Positions 49,925 through 63,070 of a DNA stretch of 64,000 nucleotides are shown piece after piece. A program made the translations under genes and the position numbers. A model generated the notes under the pieces. That model searched no databases. It worked only from the letters and a program-made list of their open reading frames with translations, and was not told where the DNA came from. Source of the DNA: Dillenia suffruticosa (lineage: Eukaryota; Streptophyta; Magnoliopsida; Dilleniales; Dilleniaceae); contig JAVTVX010000015.1 of the NCBI GenBank assembly GCA_033439265.1, positions 20,947,947 through 21,011,946 of the forward strand, in the 5' to 3' direction. Position 1 is the first letter of the stretch. The number at the start of each line of letters is the position of its first letter.

Positions 49925-52900
49925 TGTCATGCCCCGATCCTTGATCCGAGACCGTGAACAGTCGCTCGTTTCCTCGTATACTACCCATAACGCGACACGT
50001 ATCTCAAGATAACGCAAAGCTATCAAAACATAGTCTTTCAAAATGCATTTTCCCAAGTAAACATTTACAATTAACAATGTACAAGTATGTAAATCAGTAT
50101 GAGAGTCACAATTCATAACATGAATACAGTCATACCATACATGGTCAATCTAAAATCCTCACATATATATATTCAGTGGAAGATGGAAAAGTACCATGTC
50201 TAAGTCTCTGATAAGTCAAGTACGTCGAAATTCTCTTAACGTGTCCCTCTATCAGTCTATCTCTATTACAATTTCAGGAGTAGGGGTAAGTATTATGAAA
50301 TATTCAGTGAGTGAGAGGATAATATCATGAAATTAATACGTGTGATGAATAATGGAATGTCAAAATCAGTATAACAGATACATTTCAAAATTTTATATGA
50401 AATTTTCAAACAATATGTTATGTTCTACGCATACACTTCAAATTATTCATATGCATTCCAATCACTTTTAGAAATTGATAGAGCTAGCCAGAAAATCGTT
50501 CCCAGCAAGGGTCAACTACAACCAATGACAAGCGCACCGAGGGTTTTTTTTCATATGCCAGTATTTTCATATTTTGTTTTCTACCTCGGTGTTGGCCACG
50601 GGCCTCCCCCAGTGCTAGACTGTTTATGCTGACGGCCCTCCCCTTTCTGTTCAACTGGGATAATCCGTAATCTATAAAATCACATATGGGTCCAACCCAT
50701 GTGGTACGCATCGTTTGTAGGATATCTCCTGCAGAAAGCTATCCAGACACACATGGGTGCCTTGACAAACGTACCCGTAGTTACGACTGTTCCTTAGGGA
50801 CTATATCATATCTGTCAATTTCCATGGACTCTCAATTCAAGTGCCAACTTAGTATCAATCAAACGTGCCAAGATGTATAATTATATTAGAAATCATATTT
50901 TAGAATTTCAAAACACGGCACGATATCATTTAATAATTCATATGGATACATATTATCAACTCATTTCTTTAGACATTTCACTTATCACAAAACATTTATC
51001 AAAATCTTTAACAACATCATTTTTCACACGGATAAATCATGACATTTCTAAAAACGATAAAATATGGTTTGATATTAATAATATGGTATCGTAAATTATA
51101 CTCACACATATAGGGAGGGTACGCCACTCCCCTATCAATCTTGAACTCGACCAAATCTCTCATCGTGTGTAGAATAATAATTTACCCCTAAAACAATAAT
51201 ATATACGTGTAAATTTTTTATTGCTTTACAAGACTTTCATAATTTTGATTGGGTTTAGATTTTTTTGGGCCACATCTCCATTATGGGTTTTGGGTTGTTG
51301 GATTTTAAAGTTCTAATTGGACTTGGGCCCAATACTAAGATTTTGTGTTTTGGATCGGCCTAATATAAATTTGCCCGAGTGGTTCAAGTCCAAACATTTA
51401 TAAATTTTCTAACACTAAATTTTTCAGTTGCGCAGTTTTAGAAAAAATGCTATAACGTTTTCTATATAATTCGGAATTGAGTGATCCAAATTGCTACTTA
51501 AAATTAAGACATTTACCTACATTTTTTTATGTTTAGCTCATCTTCCGATCCTTACTGTATGAATTTATAAAATTTTATCTTTGGTCTAGATTGGATTTTT
51601 ATAACCCAATTTGCACAGTTTCGGTAGTTTCCTCATATCGCCTAACATATAACCCCAAATTGATTAATTCTAGTCCCATATGAAAGATAAGAGACAGTAC
51701 TATAAATTTTATTTTTAGCATTTCCTCTAATTCTAAACACAAAATTTCATAAATTCAAAACTTTGTCTCAATTTTGTTCTAAACTCAAACTATATCATGT
51801 CTCAGTAAAAGTGCTATAACGTTTAGCACACTACTCTAATTTAAGCGAAATTTGAATATGATAAAGATGAGACAGAGACCTACAATTTAGTGTTTAGGTG
51901 TTTCTTAATTATGTCTAGAAGAGGATGGAAATTGGTCACTAAAAATTCTACTAATATATGGTCGAAAAGAGAGGAATACTCTACACAATCTTGGAAGAAT
52001 TACCATAACTTTTGATATATAAATCAGATTTAGGGGATTCTTATCTCGTTAGAAAGACAAGACCTAGAGCTACAACATTTGTGTTTAGCACTTGATCAAA
52101 TTCTGTCGGGAAGATATCTTATATCTTAGAGGATTCTCTATTGAATATAGGACAGAATGGAGTTTCTTTCTCTTCCCATGGTCTTTCTAACCCTAGGCCT
52201 CCTCATTGTTCACCAAGTTAAGCCTCTCCTTTTGGCTCCAAATTTAGATATGTTGTGTTAGGGTTTGAGGGGAATGATTCTACATAAAAATTTCAAAGTG
52301 TGGTTTAAAGAAATCATACATTTCTTCAAGAATGTAACTCACAGCCCCCTTGACTCTTCACCAAACAAAACTCTTCCTTTTGCTCCAATTTTTGGATATG
52401 TTGTAATTGGGTTTAAGAAGAATTGATTTATGCAAAAATATTGTGGTGGTGTTGTAGAAAATATTTGAGTTCCGTTCTCATGAATCTCACGATTTTGAGA
52501 GAACAATGAGAGAGTTTCTTGTTTCTTAGTTTAAAACTTCACGGTTTTGGAAGGAAGAAAGCTAATCATTTAATTTATTTGAATTTTGCTCCATTTAATT
52601 CTAGATTTTGGATATTCCCAAGGTAAATTTTTTAAGCCCTTGGATTTATTTGATTATAACAATGTGCACTCTTTTTCTCTCTCCTACGTTTTAGCCATTC
52701 TCTCATACTACAAATACTCTTTTCTCACACTACACTCAAATCTTCATTAATTGTATGTCTCCCAACAACTAAGATTCAAAGGTCTACAATTTTTATCCAA
52801 TTCTAAATTAAATTCTTACCACTGATTTGTTGTCAAGGAAACCCATACCCTATCACTCAATGAATAGTATTCTTTGTCTCCTACTAACTAAATCCAATGG

Positions 52901-53626
52901 TCCAAATTAATTCACCCGACTTCCATTCAATCTTCACACTTGGATTTTTCTTCTCAAAACCAACAAAATCTCTTCTCTTCTCACACATCATGACAGGCCA
53001 TCACCATCTCCTATTCTTTCTCTCTTGGTTGCTCATGGTTTGGGGAAAGGCACACTTGTGCTAGTTTGTTTCAATCTCCACCATTGATCATTCAAGGTTT
53101 ATTCCTCACCTTTGGATCATTTTTCACCAACAATAATTTATTTTCACTTGTTCCATTTATTCAATGGTTAATATTCTAATCACAAATCAAATCAAGAGTC
53201 CTAATTATCCATTCATACTATAACTTTATTATCTTTTTTTCTAAATCTTTGTTAATATCAAATAAGTCGCTTGACTTATAAAAATTTTATTTTGATTCCG
53301 AAATTTTTATAATTCTAAGTTAGACTCAAAATCTCAAATTAAGTCTGGTTTTACCGATTTTTTAAAAAATTTACGATTTAACTTTATGAAATAAGATCTA
53401 CCCAAATTTGAGATTTCTATATACTGTAGAGTCATTCTCATTATTATTGGATCATTGGTGGTCATTTTAGAAATTTTTTTTACTTCCTAATGATTTGGGT
53501 CGAAATTTTTCGAGAACAGTTTTAGTAGAAAATTTTTTAGAGAATTTTCTATATAGAACATGAGCAATATCATATATAAAACGAAGAGAAGTACAATAGT
53601 GAGTACACCAAAATGTCGGTATTACA
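49925..53626 (-). mobile_element. Giant solo LTR, 3.7 kb, nested in the Tat element
   Basis: Starts TGTCATGCCCCGATCC on the plus strand and ends GGTATTACA, with AAAGA on both sides (49920-49924 and 53627-53631). The ends are those of a large plant gypsy LTR class read in reverse. It has no open frame with a domain, no primer site or purine tract and no second LTR inside, so a solo LTR fits best. A large non-coding element is possible but less likely. Confidence 0.75.
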
Positions 53627-55700
53627 AAAGACACAAGACTATGGCATTAAATGTGAAATGCGATATTTCAATTTCGAAGCGTGCCACTTCGAATCACTAA
53701 AAATCATATTCAACACACCTCCTTGTGGTTATAAATAATAGAGAGTGGTTGTTAGAGGTTCATCAATTTACTGTGTGAGATGAAGTTATGTGTGGGTTCT
53801 GATCATAGGGAATTCTTAATAATATTTTAATATTGGCAAGCTCGGGGACGAGGGCTTTGTACGGTGATTCTTCTGCATCCCACCATGAACGGGATGCTTT
53901 GGAGAATTCTTTGTAGGGTAAGATTGTGGAGAGGGTGTGTGGACTGTCAATACGTGATTCCATCAGTAGGGAAACTCCCGATGCGAGATTCCATCACGGC
54001 ATTCGAAAATACGATATCGTGATAGACCCCATCAGTGTTTCAAGTGACCTTGCATTGGGTGAGACATTCTCCCTTCCTTTCACGAGTCCTTTGGAAAGTG
54101 GAGACCTTTTCCCTCTTCAAGGTCATAGGGGAACAGTTGGGCACTAATTGCAATAGGTGGCTTGGCGTCGATGTTTCCTGGGGTGAGAAATGAAGAGAAG
54201 GGTGCAAGTAATCTACCTATTTCTATTTTGGTACTTAAGACTTTCCATAATTCGGTAAACTACTTTGAGACTTGACTTAGTGAGATGAGAGCGGGAATGG
54301 CAAGAGGAAAGTGGTACACAAAGTATGCATATGCCATGTTAGGGAGATGAATGTGCACGAATAACCTCCATACAGTTGTCTATTTTAGTAGGGTGCATGA
54401 GATCTTTAAGATAAAAACAGGCCATAGATAATGCGAGAGGTATGAAATCGAGAGATGTTCAAGATGTCGGTCGAGAGACTAACTGTCGTATCCGTGTCAA
54501 GTCTTGCTCAAGACAAAGAAGGAATTAAGGAATTTAGGAAGAGCACCCTGATGTAGCCTAGCCTTCTCTTTCTCCTCAATTTCCACCTTGTATATTTTAT
54601 TCCCTCTATATTTCCCTTTCCTAACTTATGTATTCTTGATACGTAAATTCCAAGTTATTTCTGGTTTTACTTGTATGGGTTCTAAGCTGTATGAAAATTT
54701 GGATGAATAAGTGAGTAGAGAATTTTCTTCCTTGTTACTGTCATGTTTTTATTACTTGATCATATGTTGGGATAAAAGACCTAAGTTTAGCATTCCTTTA
54801 ATTGCTTATTAACCGAGAGGTCATGCGAGATGTTTGAGATGTCGATTGACAGACTTACTATCCTATCAGTGTCAGGCCTGGTTGGCAAGTCAAAGATTGA
54901 AACGAAGAGTAATTTGTTAACAATGGAGTCACCTCTCCATTCTCGTGCGCTTTACTTACTGTATAACTTGTACTTACAATCTTTGGATGTGTTGTTCCTG
55001 AGATGCAATTGTTGTATTATGTTGAAATGAAATTTTTTTGCTGCTCATTGTCTTTATTTGTTTCACTTGCATGAATCTTGTTTCTTTTGAGTTCCACCTG
55101 CCACATAAAAATTTTAACGAAGGCATGCATAGTGTCTTTCTTATAATTACCATTGTGCTGTCCTTTTAAGTTTGCATGTTAAAGGACTTGAACACAGAGA
55201 GAGGGTTTCTCTTAAGTGAGGAACCCTTGGGACGTGTTAAACTGAGTCGGGCAAAGGCCTTGGACCATTTGTTACATCTTATTGGAGTGTTTAGACCTTG
55301 GTGGGGGGTAATGAAAGCATGCTGTAAGATGCATATAATCAAGAAGATTTCAAAAATATGTTGTACAGAGCCTTTTGCCTTTGTAGAATTGAGAGAATTC
55401 CACTATGTTGCAATTAGAAGGCTTGTTGGCATTGCGCCAAGTGAGAGTGTTGCGGCATTACACCTAGAGGGCTTATTGACGTTGTACCGAGAGGGTTCGT
55501 TGTCATTGCGCTTAGCGAGAGTAAAGTTCTACGAAAGAGAAAGTGATATAATATAGGGGTCTGTAGGTGCTGGGGCTTGGGTTGTTCATTATATAGGAAA
55601 GTGCAATATATTATTGATAAATTGTAGAATGATAAATGTTCAAAATAAGAAAGCGATAAATGTTATTGATAGGGGATGCACAAATTCTCCAAGTTTCGTG
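53627..55700 (-). mobile_element. Tat element 3' non-coding region
   Basis: Lies between integrase remnants and the 3' LTR. No domain is seen. It includes a short tandem array at 55405-55520. Small open frames here have no support. Confidence 0.5.
55405..55520 (-). repeat. ~25-bp tandem repeats in the Tat 3' region
   Basis: Four to five degenerate copies of a unit around GGCTTGTTGGCATTGCGCC. On the element strand the motif reads GGCGCAATGCC, which resembles the GGCGCAAYGCC core of the 56-bp array at 10922-11256. Confidence 0.7.
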
Positions 55701-55749
55701 TTTTAGGTACAACTGAACCATCTAAATTGTTACATTGATACGCTCGGGA

Positions 55750-56950
55750 TGAACCACTGAACGTAGTTGATACGGGCCTTCCCAGTTCAATTAGGGTTAT
55801 CCGGTGGCTTTTACCCTTCGATGTACTAGATCTCCTAATCTAAAAGCTCTGGTTCTCACTCTTTTGTTGTTGTGTCAGGCTATTTGTTGTTAGCAAGCTG
55901 TCATTTAAGCGGATGTGGTGTCTTGCAATTTTGATAACAAGTCCAACTGTTCTTACAGTGCAGACTCATTTAGCTCTTGTTGATATTGATTAGCTTTGTA
56001 ATGAGTGGATTTCTATTTCCACTGGTAGGACTGCTTCACATCCATATGTTAAACTGAATGGTGTTTCTCTTGTGGTCATCCTAGGTGTAGTATGATATGC
56101 CTAGAGGATTCCGTTGAGATCGTCCACCCAATGACCTTTTGCATCATCTAGTGATGTTTTGATTCCTTGGAGGATTGTTGGGTTTGTTACCTTGGCTAGG
56201 CCATTAGCTTGCAGATAAATGATAGAGGTGAAGCGATGTTGAATCTCTAGCTCATTATAGATTTCTATGAATTTATTGTTATCAAATTGCTTGCCATTAT
56301 CGATGATCAGAATGCGAGATAGTCTGAACCTGGTGATTATGAATGCTCATATGAAGGTTTGTATTTTACAAGTTGTGATTTGGGCTAGTGGTTCGGTTTT
56401 TACCCATTTGGTAAAGTAATCAATAGCTACAATACGAAATTTCCATTGTCCAGTGGCTTCTGGGAATTGTTCTAGTATGCCCATCCCCCATTGTGTAAAT
56501 AGTCATAGACTTACAATTTGCAAAGCTCGGAGGAAGGTTGATGAAGCACCAAGGAGCAGCGCCGACACTTGTTATATTTTTTGACATAGTCCTTAATATC
56601 AGCTTTTATGATAGGCAAAAAAAATCATTAACGTAGGACCTTGTTAGTGAGGTTCCGAGTGTCTAAGTGGTTACTACATACTCTTTCATGAATTTCTCAA
56701 ATGATGTAATTTCTTTCGTTGGGCGTTAAGCACTTCAGATAAGGGTGAGTGAAAGATTTCTTGTAGAGGGACCCATTAATGACAGTGTAGTGTGCAGCCT
56801 TGCGTTTTACTTTCGCCGCTTCATATAATGTGTCTAGCCATTGTCCATGCCTTAGGTAGGCATGTATGGGATCCTTCCGGTTCGACGAATCATCTACTGA
56901 TAGAATTTGCTCAAGCTTGTCAATGTTTAGGTAGAGAGGCACTCGATGTA
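55750..56950 (-). pseudogene. Tat integrase remnant
   Basis: The zinc-binding start is in 56697-56942 (AAHYTVINGSLYKKSFTHPY, then LKCLTPNE). Degraded core and C-terminal segments follow toward 55750. Transposon gene, broken. Confidence 0.7.
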
Positions 56951-56999
56951 GACTATTTGGCTGATAGCAACTAAATTTGAGTTAGCAAGTTTAAAGAGC

Positions 57000-57415
57000 T
57001 TGTCGGCTCTAGCCTTTTATTATCTAGGGATCTGATGTACATCAACTTTGTTGAATTCGTTCATCACTTCCTGGAGTTTAACTAGATATTATGCCATCAT
57101 GGGTTCTTTGGTTTCATAAGTTACTTCAATTTATTTGATCACAAGCTAACTATCTGTGAACACCTGAATGTCCTAAGATCCCAATGAGGCTATGATCCGC
57201 AATCTTGTTGAGAGCGCTTCCTATTCGGCCTGTTTGATTTGGAAGTCAAAACAAAGTGCATATTCTGCTTCAAAATTGTCGGGGCCCATAAAGATAACTC
57301 CAGCACTACTTCTTAATGAGTTGGAGGATCCATCTATGTATACGTCCAGGCTAGCAACATGCATCCTTCTTGGTGATCGATGAAAGCTCGCTCGGGGATA
57401 GTCAAGAGTGTGCAT
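57000..57415 (-). pseudogene. Tat RNase H remnant
   Basis: Minus-strand reading has LDVYIDGSSNSLRSSAGVIF then EYALCFDFQ, the RNase H start motif (usually VDGSS). Broken. Confidence 0.75.
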
Positions 57416-57699
57416 TCAAAAATAAAATTGGCTAGAGCTTGACTTTTGATGGTAGGCCTTAGTTGATATTCAATATCAAATTTTCCAAATTTGATCTCCA
57501 TTTGATGAGTTGGCCTAAGATGTCTTTTTTTATGGGATCTGCTTTAGCAGTTGGTTGGTCAGTATCACAATAGAATGTACCTAAAAATATAGGCAAAGAC
57601 ATTGAGCAGTTACAAAGAGAGCAAAAACCATCTTCTCAATTGGTCTGTATTTGATTTCTGATTCTTAGGTACTCGGCTAACATGGTACATGAGCTTTTT

Positions 57700-58480
57700 G
57701 TACAGCGAGATCTAGTCTTACTAGTACAGAGCAAAGAACTCCGTAAAAAATAGATAAGTAAAGGTAAACTTTCTTACTAGAGATAGACCAATAGAGCAGC
57801 AGGAGAGACTAGAGGTATTCCTTGAATTTATCAAAAGCTATATGACATTCCATTGTCCACACGAATTTTTTAGACTTCTTTAAGGCATCGAAGAAGGGCT
57901 TGTATTTTTTAAACTTCTTCAAAGGCCGAGCTGCTTGCTGAAGACCTTATTAACAAGTTGTTAGAAGGTTGCTCCCACGTTTTTAAGCCAAACAACATGA
58001 CCTTTGTAGCAATAAGTGTCGAATTTCGTAATGAAACTCGTCTTCTCTTTATCTTCCGGGGCCATGCACACTTGATTATAACCAGGATATGCATTCACGA
58101 AACTTAAGAGTTAGTGACCTAATGAGTTATCCATAAAGTTGTCCATGTTAGGGAGCAGAAAGTTGTCCTTTGGACTGGCTTTATTAAGATCGGTGAAGTC
58201 AACACACATCCTCTATTTGTCATTTGTTTTCTTCACCATTATCACATTTGCTAACCATTCGGGGTGTCTAACTTCTTTGATGCAGTTTGCCACCAGTAGC
58301 TTTTGTATTTTTTTCTTGCATCGTTTGTTGGTGTTCTAGCACAAATACCGTTTTTCTTATGTTTTACAAGCTTGCAGCTAGAATCTACTATCAGTTTATG
58401 GACAATTACCAAAGGGTGTATTCCCAACATATCTTCGAGTGACCACATAAAGACATTAGAGCCACCACAAGCATTCAATT
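57700..58480 (-). pseudogene. Tat reverse transcriptase remnant
   Basis: Segments NVFMWSLEDMLGI, WLANVIMVKKTNDK, RMCVDFTDLNKASPKD and GYNQVCMAPEDKEKTSFI match the gypsy RT N-terminal half and palm. Broken. Confidence 0.8.
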
Positions 58481-58750
58481 ATGGTGTCTCAAAGAGAAGC
58501 CAAGAGATAGGTTCAGATCTGAATTGTCTGACCAGGAATATCGGTGATCTAGATCTTGACCACTTCTTTACCAGGCTTAGCTTTAGTGGATTGCTTGATA
58601 TTGTCTTTGAACTCCATGGTGTCTATGGTGAGAGAGTCTTCCTTTCCTTCTCCGACGTAGAGGTGCCAGGGATTCAGGGTTGCAAATGAGTGTCCCAACG
58701 CCTAAAGGCATTTTGAACTCGATTTTCATATGTCTAGTGCTCGACAAGAC

Positions 58751-59056
58751 TTATAAACTGTTCAGGCTGGGATAACCCAAGACAGCATTATAGAGAGATG
58801 GCAGTTTGACCAAGTTGAAGATGGTTTCGACAATAGCATGGTTGGTGGTGCCCAAGGATATAGGGAGTGAAATAATGCCCTTGGGATATAGCCACTCATC
58901 CGAAAATCTTTTCAAAGGTCCGATAGAAGGTTGAAGATGTATTCGATGGAAATCCATTTGACAGAAGACATCCCAATAGAGAAAATCATAATTTGTCCAT
59001 TGATTGACTAAAATTCTCTTCACAATGTATTGGCATATTTCGATAGTGATGACCAC
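58751..59056 (-). CDS. Tat-type gypsy protease region
   Basis: 101-codon frame with VKRILVNQWTNYDFLYWDVF, LKRFSDEWLYPKGIISLPIS and LPSLYNAVLGYPSLNSL. These are characteristic of the pepsin-like protease in Tat elements, where the active site is normally in a VDGGSSADIL-like segment. The element is a fossil. Confidence 0.8.
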   Translation of the reverse strand: MVITIEICQYIVKRILVNQWTNYDFLYWDVFCQMDFHRIHLQPSIGPLKRFSDEWLYPKGIISLPISLGTTNHAIVETIFNLVKLPSLYNAVLGYPSLNSL

Positions 59057-59208
59057 AGACTTATATCAGCTCGGGTCAACCCCTTCTAAGTCGTCATCAT
59101 CAAAACCAATCATTGGCCTTTTTCTTTTCAATGATATATCGATCGAAGAAATAAAGCATATATTTTTTTGGGCTAATCAATCAGTCCTTCCTATGGACAA
59201 CACCAATT

Positions 59209-59981
59209 TGTTGAAGCCAAATTTGACTCCACAATAAATCATCCATCTGGCTCGAATAGGGAATTGATGATGTCACATTTGTTGGATTGTCTCCAAAGAG
59301 TAGACCTAGCAAAACCCGACGGAGGTAGCCCGGACAACTGAGGTTCTGACGCTCAAGTAAAAAAAGTGGTAAGGGGAAAGAAAGACTAAAAGAGTTTAAA
59401 CCCTATGTAATTTTTGTGTGTTGTATGTGGAGTAAAAATGTATGTACCTAATAGGTTATCTCTACATAATATATATAAGACGCATGGCGAGTCCCGTATA
59501 TGTTTAAGGATATAGAAACCCAACTTACCTCGTAAAGAGGTCACTAGAGATCTTCCAAGATTGTAAAAATCGTAATTATAGACTTTCTCTAGATTTGGAA
59601 TCCTCTGAGATATGAAAGTTCCAATTATTGTCATGGAGAATAGGAAAATTTCTATTGTCAGAAGATTTACTTCCTAATCGAGAAAGCTCACGGTAGATTT
59701 GTATCAGACTAAGGAAGATTTAAACTTGGTAAAGATTTCTTTCCTTATCAGGTAGTTACAACTTAAATCCGTTGTGCCGAGAGAAAGAATGATCAAGCAA
59801 CATGTAGAGGACCGAGAAGGTCTCGTTGAGAGACTTAGGCAAAGAGGGAGACTTCGATCAAGAGGGCGTTTTCTCAATATTATAAGAGTGCTTACTAAGA
59901 GACCAAACTTTACAATTTGTGGACTTTTTGATTATGGACCTATTGAGATTTCATAGTAATGGGCCGATGAATCCTATACCA
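59209..59981 (-). repeat. 5' LTR of the Tat element
   Basis: Direct repeat partner of 48815-49672. The degenerate primer site lies directly to its left. Confidence 0.85.
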
Positions 59982-60460
59982 TTAAGAATGATAAAATAAT
60001 TAATAGTTAATCGATGATAATCAAGTAGTTACAATCCGAATAGGTCTTGCTATCTTAAAGTAAATTATGCATGTGTGACTTTGGCTTTTGTTGGCAATAC
60101 TTGTTATTTTAATAATTCTGATTTTGAAGATTCTTATTATTGTAAAGTTTTAAATAAGTAAAATTTTTATTAGTTATAAGAACTAGAAAAGGGACCATTA
60201 TGAAAATTTGAGTTAGATTTTTCTTAAACAGAAAAGGAAAGAACACAACTAGTCTTGTAAGATTGTTGAATCAGATTTTGTTTTAAACTTGTTGTATTGA
60301 TAATTAATTAGAATCGATCATCTCACTAGGAAACTATGAAAAAAATCCTACTAAAACAACATTCAGAAGTGAGCACTATTTGGTTATAACCAATTAACTA
60401 TGGAAAATAATTAATTAACGGAGCAAAATTCTCTAGGGAGATCACTATTACCTTTGAATG
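59982..60460. other. Intergenic between Tat and Athila elements
   Basis: AT-rich, no gene seen. The last ~36 bp resemble 47304-47340. Confidence 0.5.
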
Positions 60461-61818
60461 TGATAATAATAATTTTATACACTTAAATTATATTATTTTT
60501 ATGTCATATTTATGAATTTTAGGACTGTTTTAAAACTTTATTTTATGATATTTCATTAATTAAATACATGGGTATTGATTTAGGAAATATTAGACTTGCT
60601 TTCTAAATTCCAGACTAGACACATAGTGGCTAGTATTTTGGTCTTTAATTCAAACAAAAGCATATATAAAATTTAGGAAAAAATTGCTACATTGCTAAAG
60701 ATCAAATTCGGGCTGAAAAAGAAAACTAAGTACACATGTTAATGTAGTGATTTTTGGAAACAATCTGCTATTATTTCTCAGAAATATTCCAAAATCAGAG
60801 GAAAGCTTGCTAATTCATGGAAATGCTAGAGATCTCTACCATTACAATAAAAGGAAGTGTTCAAAACCAAAAAAAAAATCTGAAAAATTACCTACAGTTG
60901 ATATTTTAATTAAGTTTTGGTCTTATAAATAAAAGCTCTTCTTCAAGGACGTAGGGGATATAAAAAAATACACAAAAAACACATTAGAAACTATGCAGAA
61001 AGGCGAAGAAAGAGAGAAAGGAGTGAAACTCTAGAGGCCATCATTGGAGAATACAATTTTCATCTCCTTGTACAGAAATGGTTGTAATATTTTCTTTTCT
61101 TTTCTTTTCTTTTTTTCTTTACTATGTCTAGCTAATTTCATTTGTTCCTAACACTCGATAATTATATTTTAATTAATTATATAGATTGATTTATTTCTTT
61201 TTTTAAAGATTTATTAGTATAATTATTATTTGATTAGATTTTATTATTGATCGTAATACTTCAAAACGTTAGGATCCACTTTTGCATGATTTGATATTGA
61301 TTACATGTATAATCAATATAATTGCATCTTTTTAGTCAGTAATAATAAAATTCATACGAAATTATGAAATGGATGGAAAATTAATTTCATGTTATGGAAA
61401 TTTAAGGTAAACCCTAAATTACAGTTCTTCCATAGAATTTAATATAATTCGATTTAATCAAAATTGTATGACCATTGAATTTTGATTACTTGTATTAGGG
61501 ATTTTATTAAATGACCATCGGGTGAGATCAAGTTTTGGAAAAATCTGTCTTCATCAATAATAATTCATTAGTTAGTAAATTTTTGAGATTTGAAAAGATT
61601 ATGCTATGAAATCGATATTTTAGAGATTTTATTGATTAGGATTTATGTCAATTAGGGTTTATGATTAATATTTTCGTAATTTTTAATACTTTCATAATTT
61701 TGATTTAATTTGTCTAACTTAAATAGAATAGTTTATAATTGGTAATACAAAATATTCTCTTCACTATATGTAACATTTGACTAGAGTATATTTGCTCGAA
61801 ATCTTGATATCAAAATCA
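60461..61818 (+). repeat. 5' LTR of the Athila-type element
   Basis: Begins TGATAATAATAATTTT and ends near GATATCA/AAAATCA. A TATAAATAAA box at 60924-60933 is followed by a leader-like region (GCTCTTCTTCAAGGACGTAG). This layout is typical of Athila LTRs. The exact right end is uncertain by a few bases. Confidence 0.65.
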
Positions 61819-61830
61819 TTTAATAAGTTT

Positions 61831-61850
61831 TTGACGTCATTGCTGAAAAT
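61831..61850 (+). other. Degenerate Athila primer binding site
   Basis: TTGACGTCATTGCTGAAAAT aligns with the Athila site TTGGCGCCGTTGCCGGGGAT. Confidence 0.65.
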
Positions 61851-62489
61851 ATTCTTGTATATAAATAAAATAATCATATTTGAGATTGGACATTGTCTTT
61901 TATATTTTTTGTTACTTTCTTTTTCAGATTTGCAATCTTTTAGGTTATACAATCTATAAGAGTTTCGATTTAGTTTGAATCTGGGCGGAGATTTTTTATG
62001 TCTGAAAAACTGTTTGGGATTTAGTGTTAAGCGATCACTTTTTCTATAGGATTTCGATGTGCTGATCAAAACCCGTGATTACCATAGGCACCACGTTATC
62101 TTGACCGAATTCCATCTTTTTCATAGATTTCTCTAATTTTTTTCTTATTTTTCCATTATTTTTAGTTTTTTGGTTACTTATTTGGGTTTCTTTTATGCAT
62201 TATTTTACTATGTTTTCTTGATTTATATTCTTATGTAGGTGATATAGATTTTTTTAGTAGTCTTTGCAATTCATTTTGAAGAATTAATTTTGTGCTATTT
62301 TTGTGTTCATACAGTATATGCTACAAAAATCGAAGAGTTTTGACCTAATTGATTTTGATCTCGAGATAAAGAGAACTCTAAAAACCATTCGTAAACAAAC
62401 TAAAGAAGTCGAGCAATGTGATGAAGCAATGGCTCAAGAGAATAAAGTTATGAAGGAGTTCTTGATGCGCAGACTTTAGGACATGCATA

Positions 62490-63070
62490 CTAGCATGTGG
62501 AAGCAAACAATTTCAAGCTTAAACTGAGTCTCATTGGTATGGTGCAGGCGGATCAATTCGGTGGAGAAACTTTTGAAGATCCAAATAGCCATCCGAAGAA
62601 TTTCTTAGAAATGTATAATACAATCAAGCTGAATGGAGGAAGTTTTGATGCAATACGGCTACGATTATTTCCTTTCTCTCTTAAGAGAAAAGCAAAGGTA
62701 TGGCTTAATTCATTCCATGTTAATCACTTTATAAATTAGGAGAATTTTTCTCAAGCATCCCTAACTAAATATTTTCCATATGGTAAGATTGCTAAATTAT
62801 ATTATGATATTATTAGTTTTAGGCAATTTGATAGTGAGTCTCTGTATAATGCTTGAGAACGTTTTAAGAACTTGATTAGGAGATGTTCACATTAAGATAT
62901 ACCTGATTGGTTGATTTTATAAATTTTTTATGGTTGTCTTTTAAATTCTGTTAAAATCACCATTGATATTACAGTTGGGGGTATTTTTATGAGTAAGTCC
63001 TATAATGAAGCATGTGCATTACTTGATAATATGACTTCTAACCAAGATGATTGGTCTAATAAATGTAAAA
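62490..63070 (+). pseudogene. Athila gag remnant
   Basis: Readable segments include FKLKLSLIGMVQADQFGGET, EDPNSHPKNFLEMYNTIKLN, AIRLRLFPFSLKRKAKVWLN and RFKNLIRRCSH, the standard Athila capsid order. Broken. Confidence 0.85.

Larger units (their letters stand above)
48815..59981 (-). mobile_element. Tat-type Ty3/gypsy element with nested giant solo LTR
   Basis: Two direct repeats starting TGTTGAAGCC (48815-49672 and 59209-59981) bound an element on the minus strand. A degenerate primer site (TTGGTGTTGTCCATAGGAA, usually TGGCGCCGTCTGTGGGAA) adjoins the 5' LTR near 59190-59208, and a purine-rich AGGGGCAAA adjoins the 3' LTR. Protease, RT, RNase H and integrase remnants follow in gypsy order; gag is missing. 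A 3.7-kb solo LTR is nested in the 3' non-coding part. The element is broken in many places and old. No target duplication was found. Confidence 0.85.
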
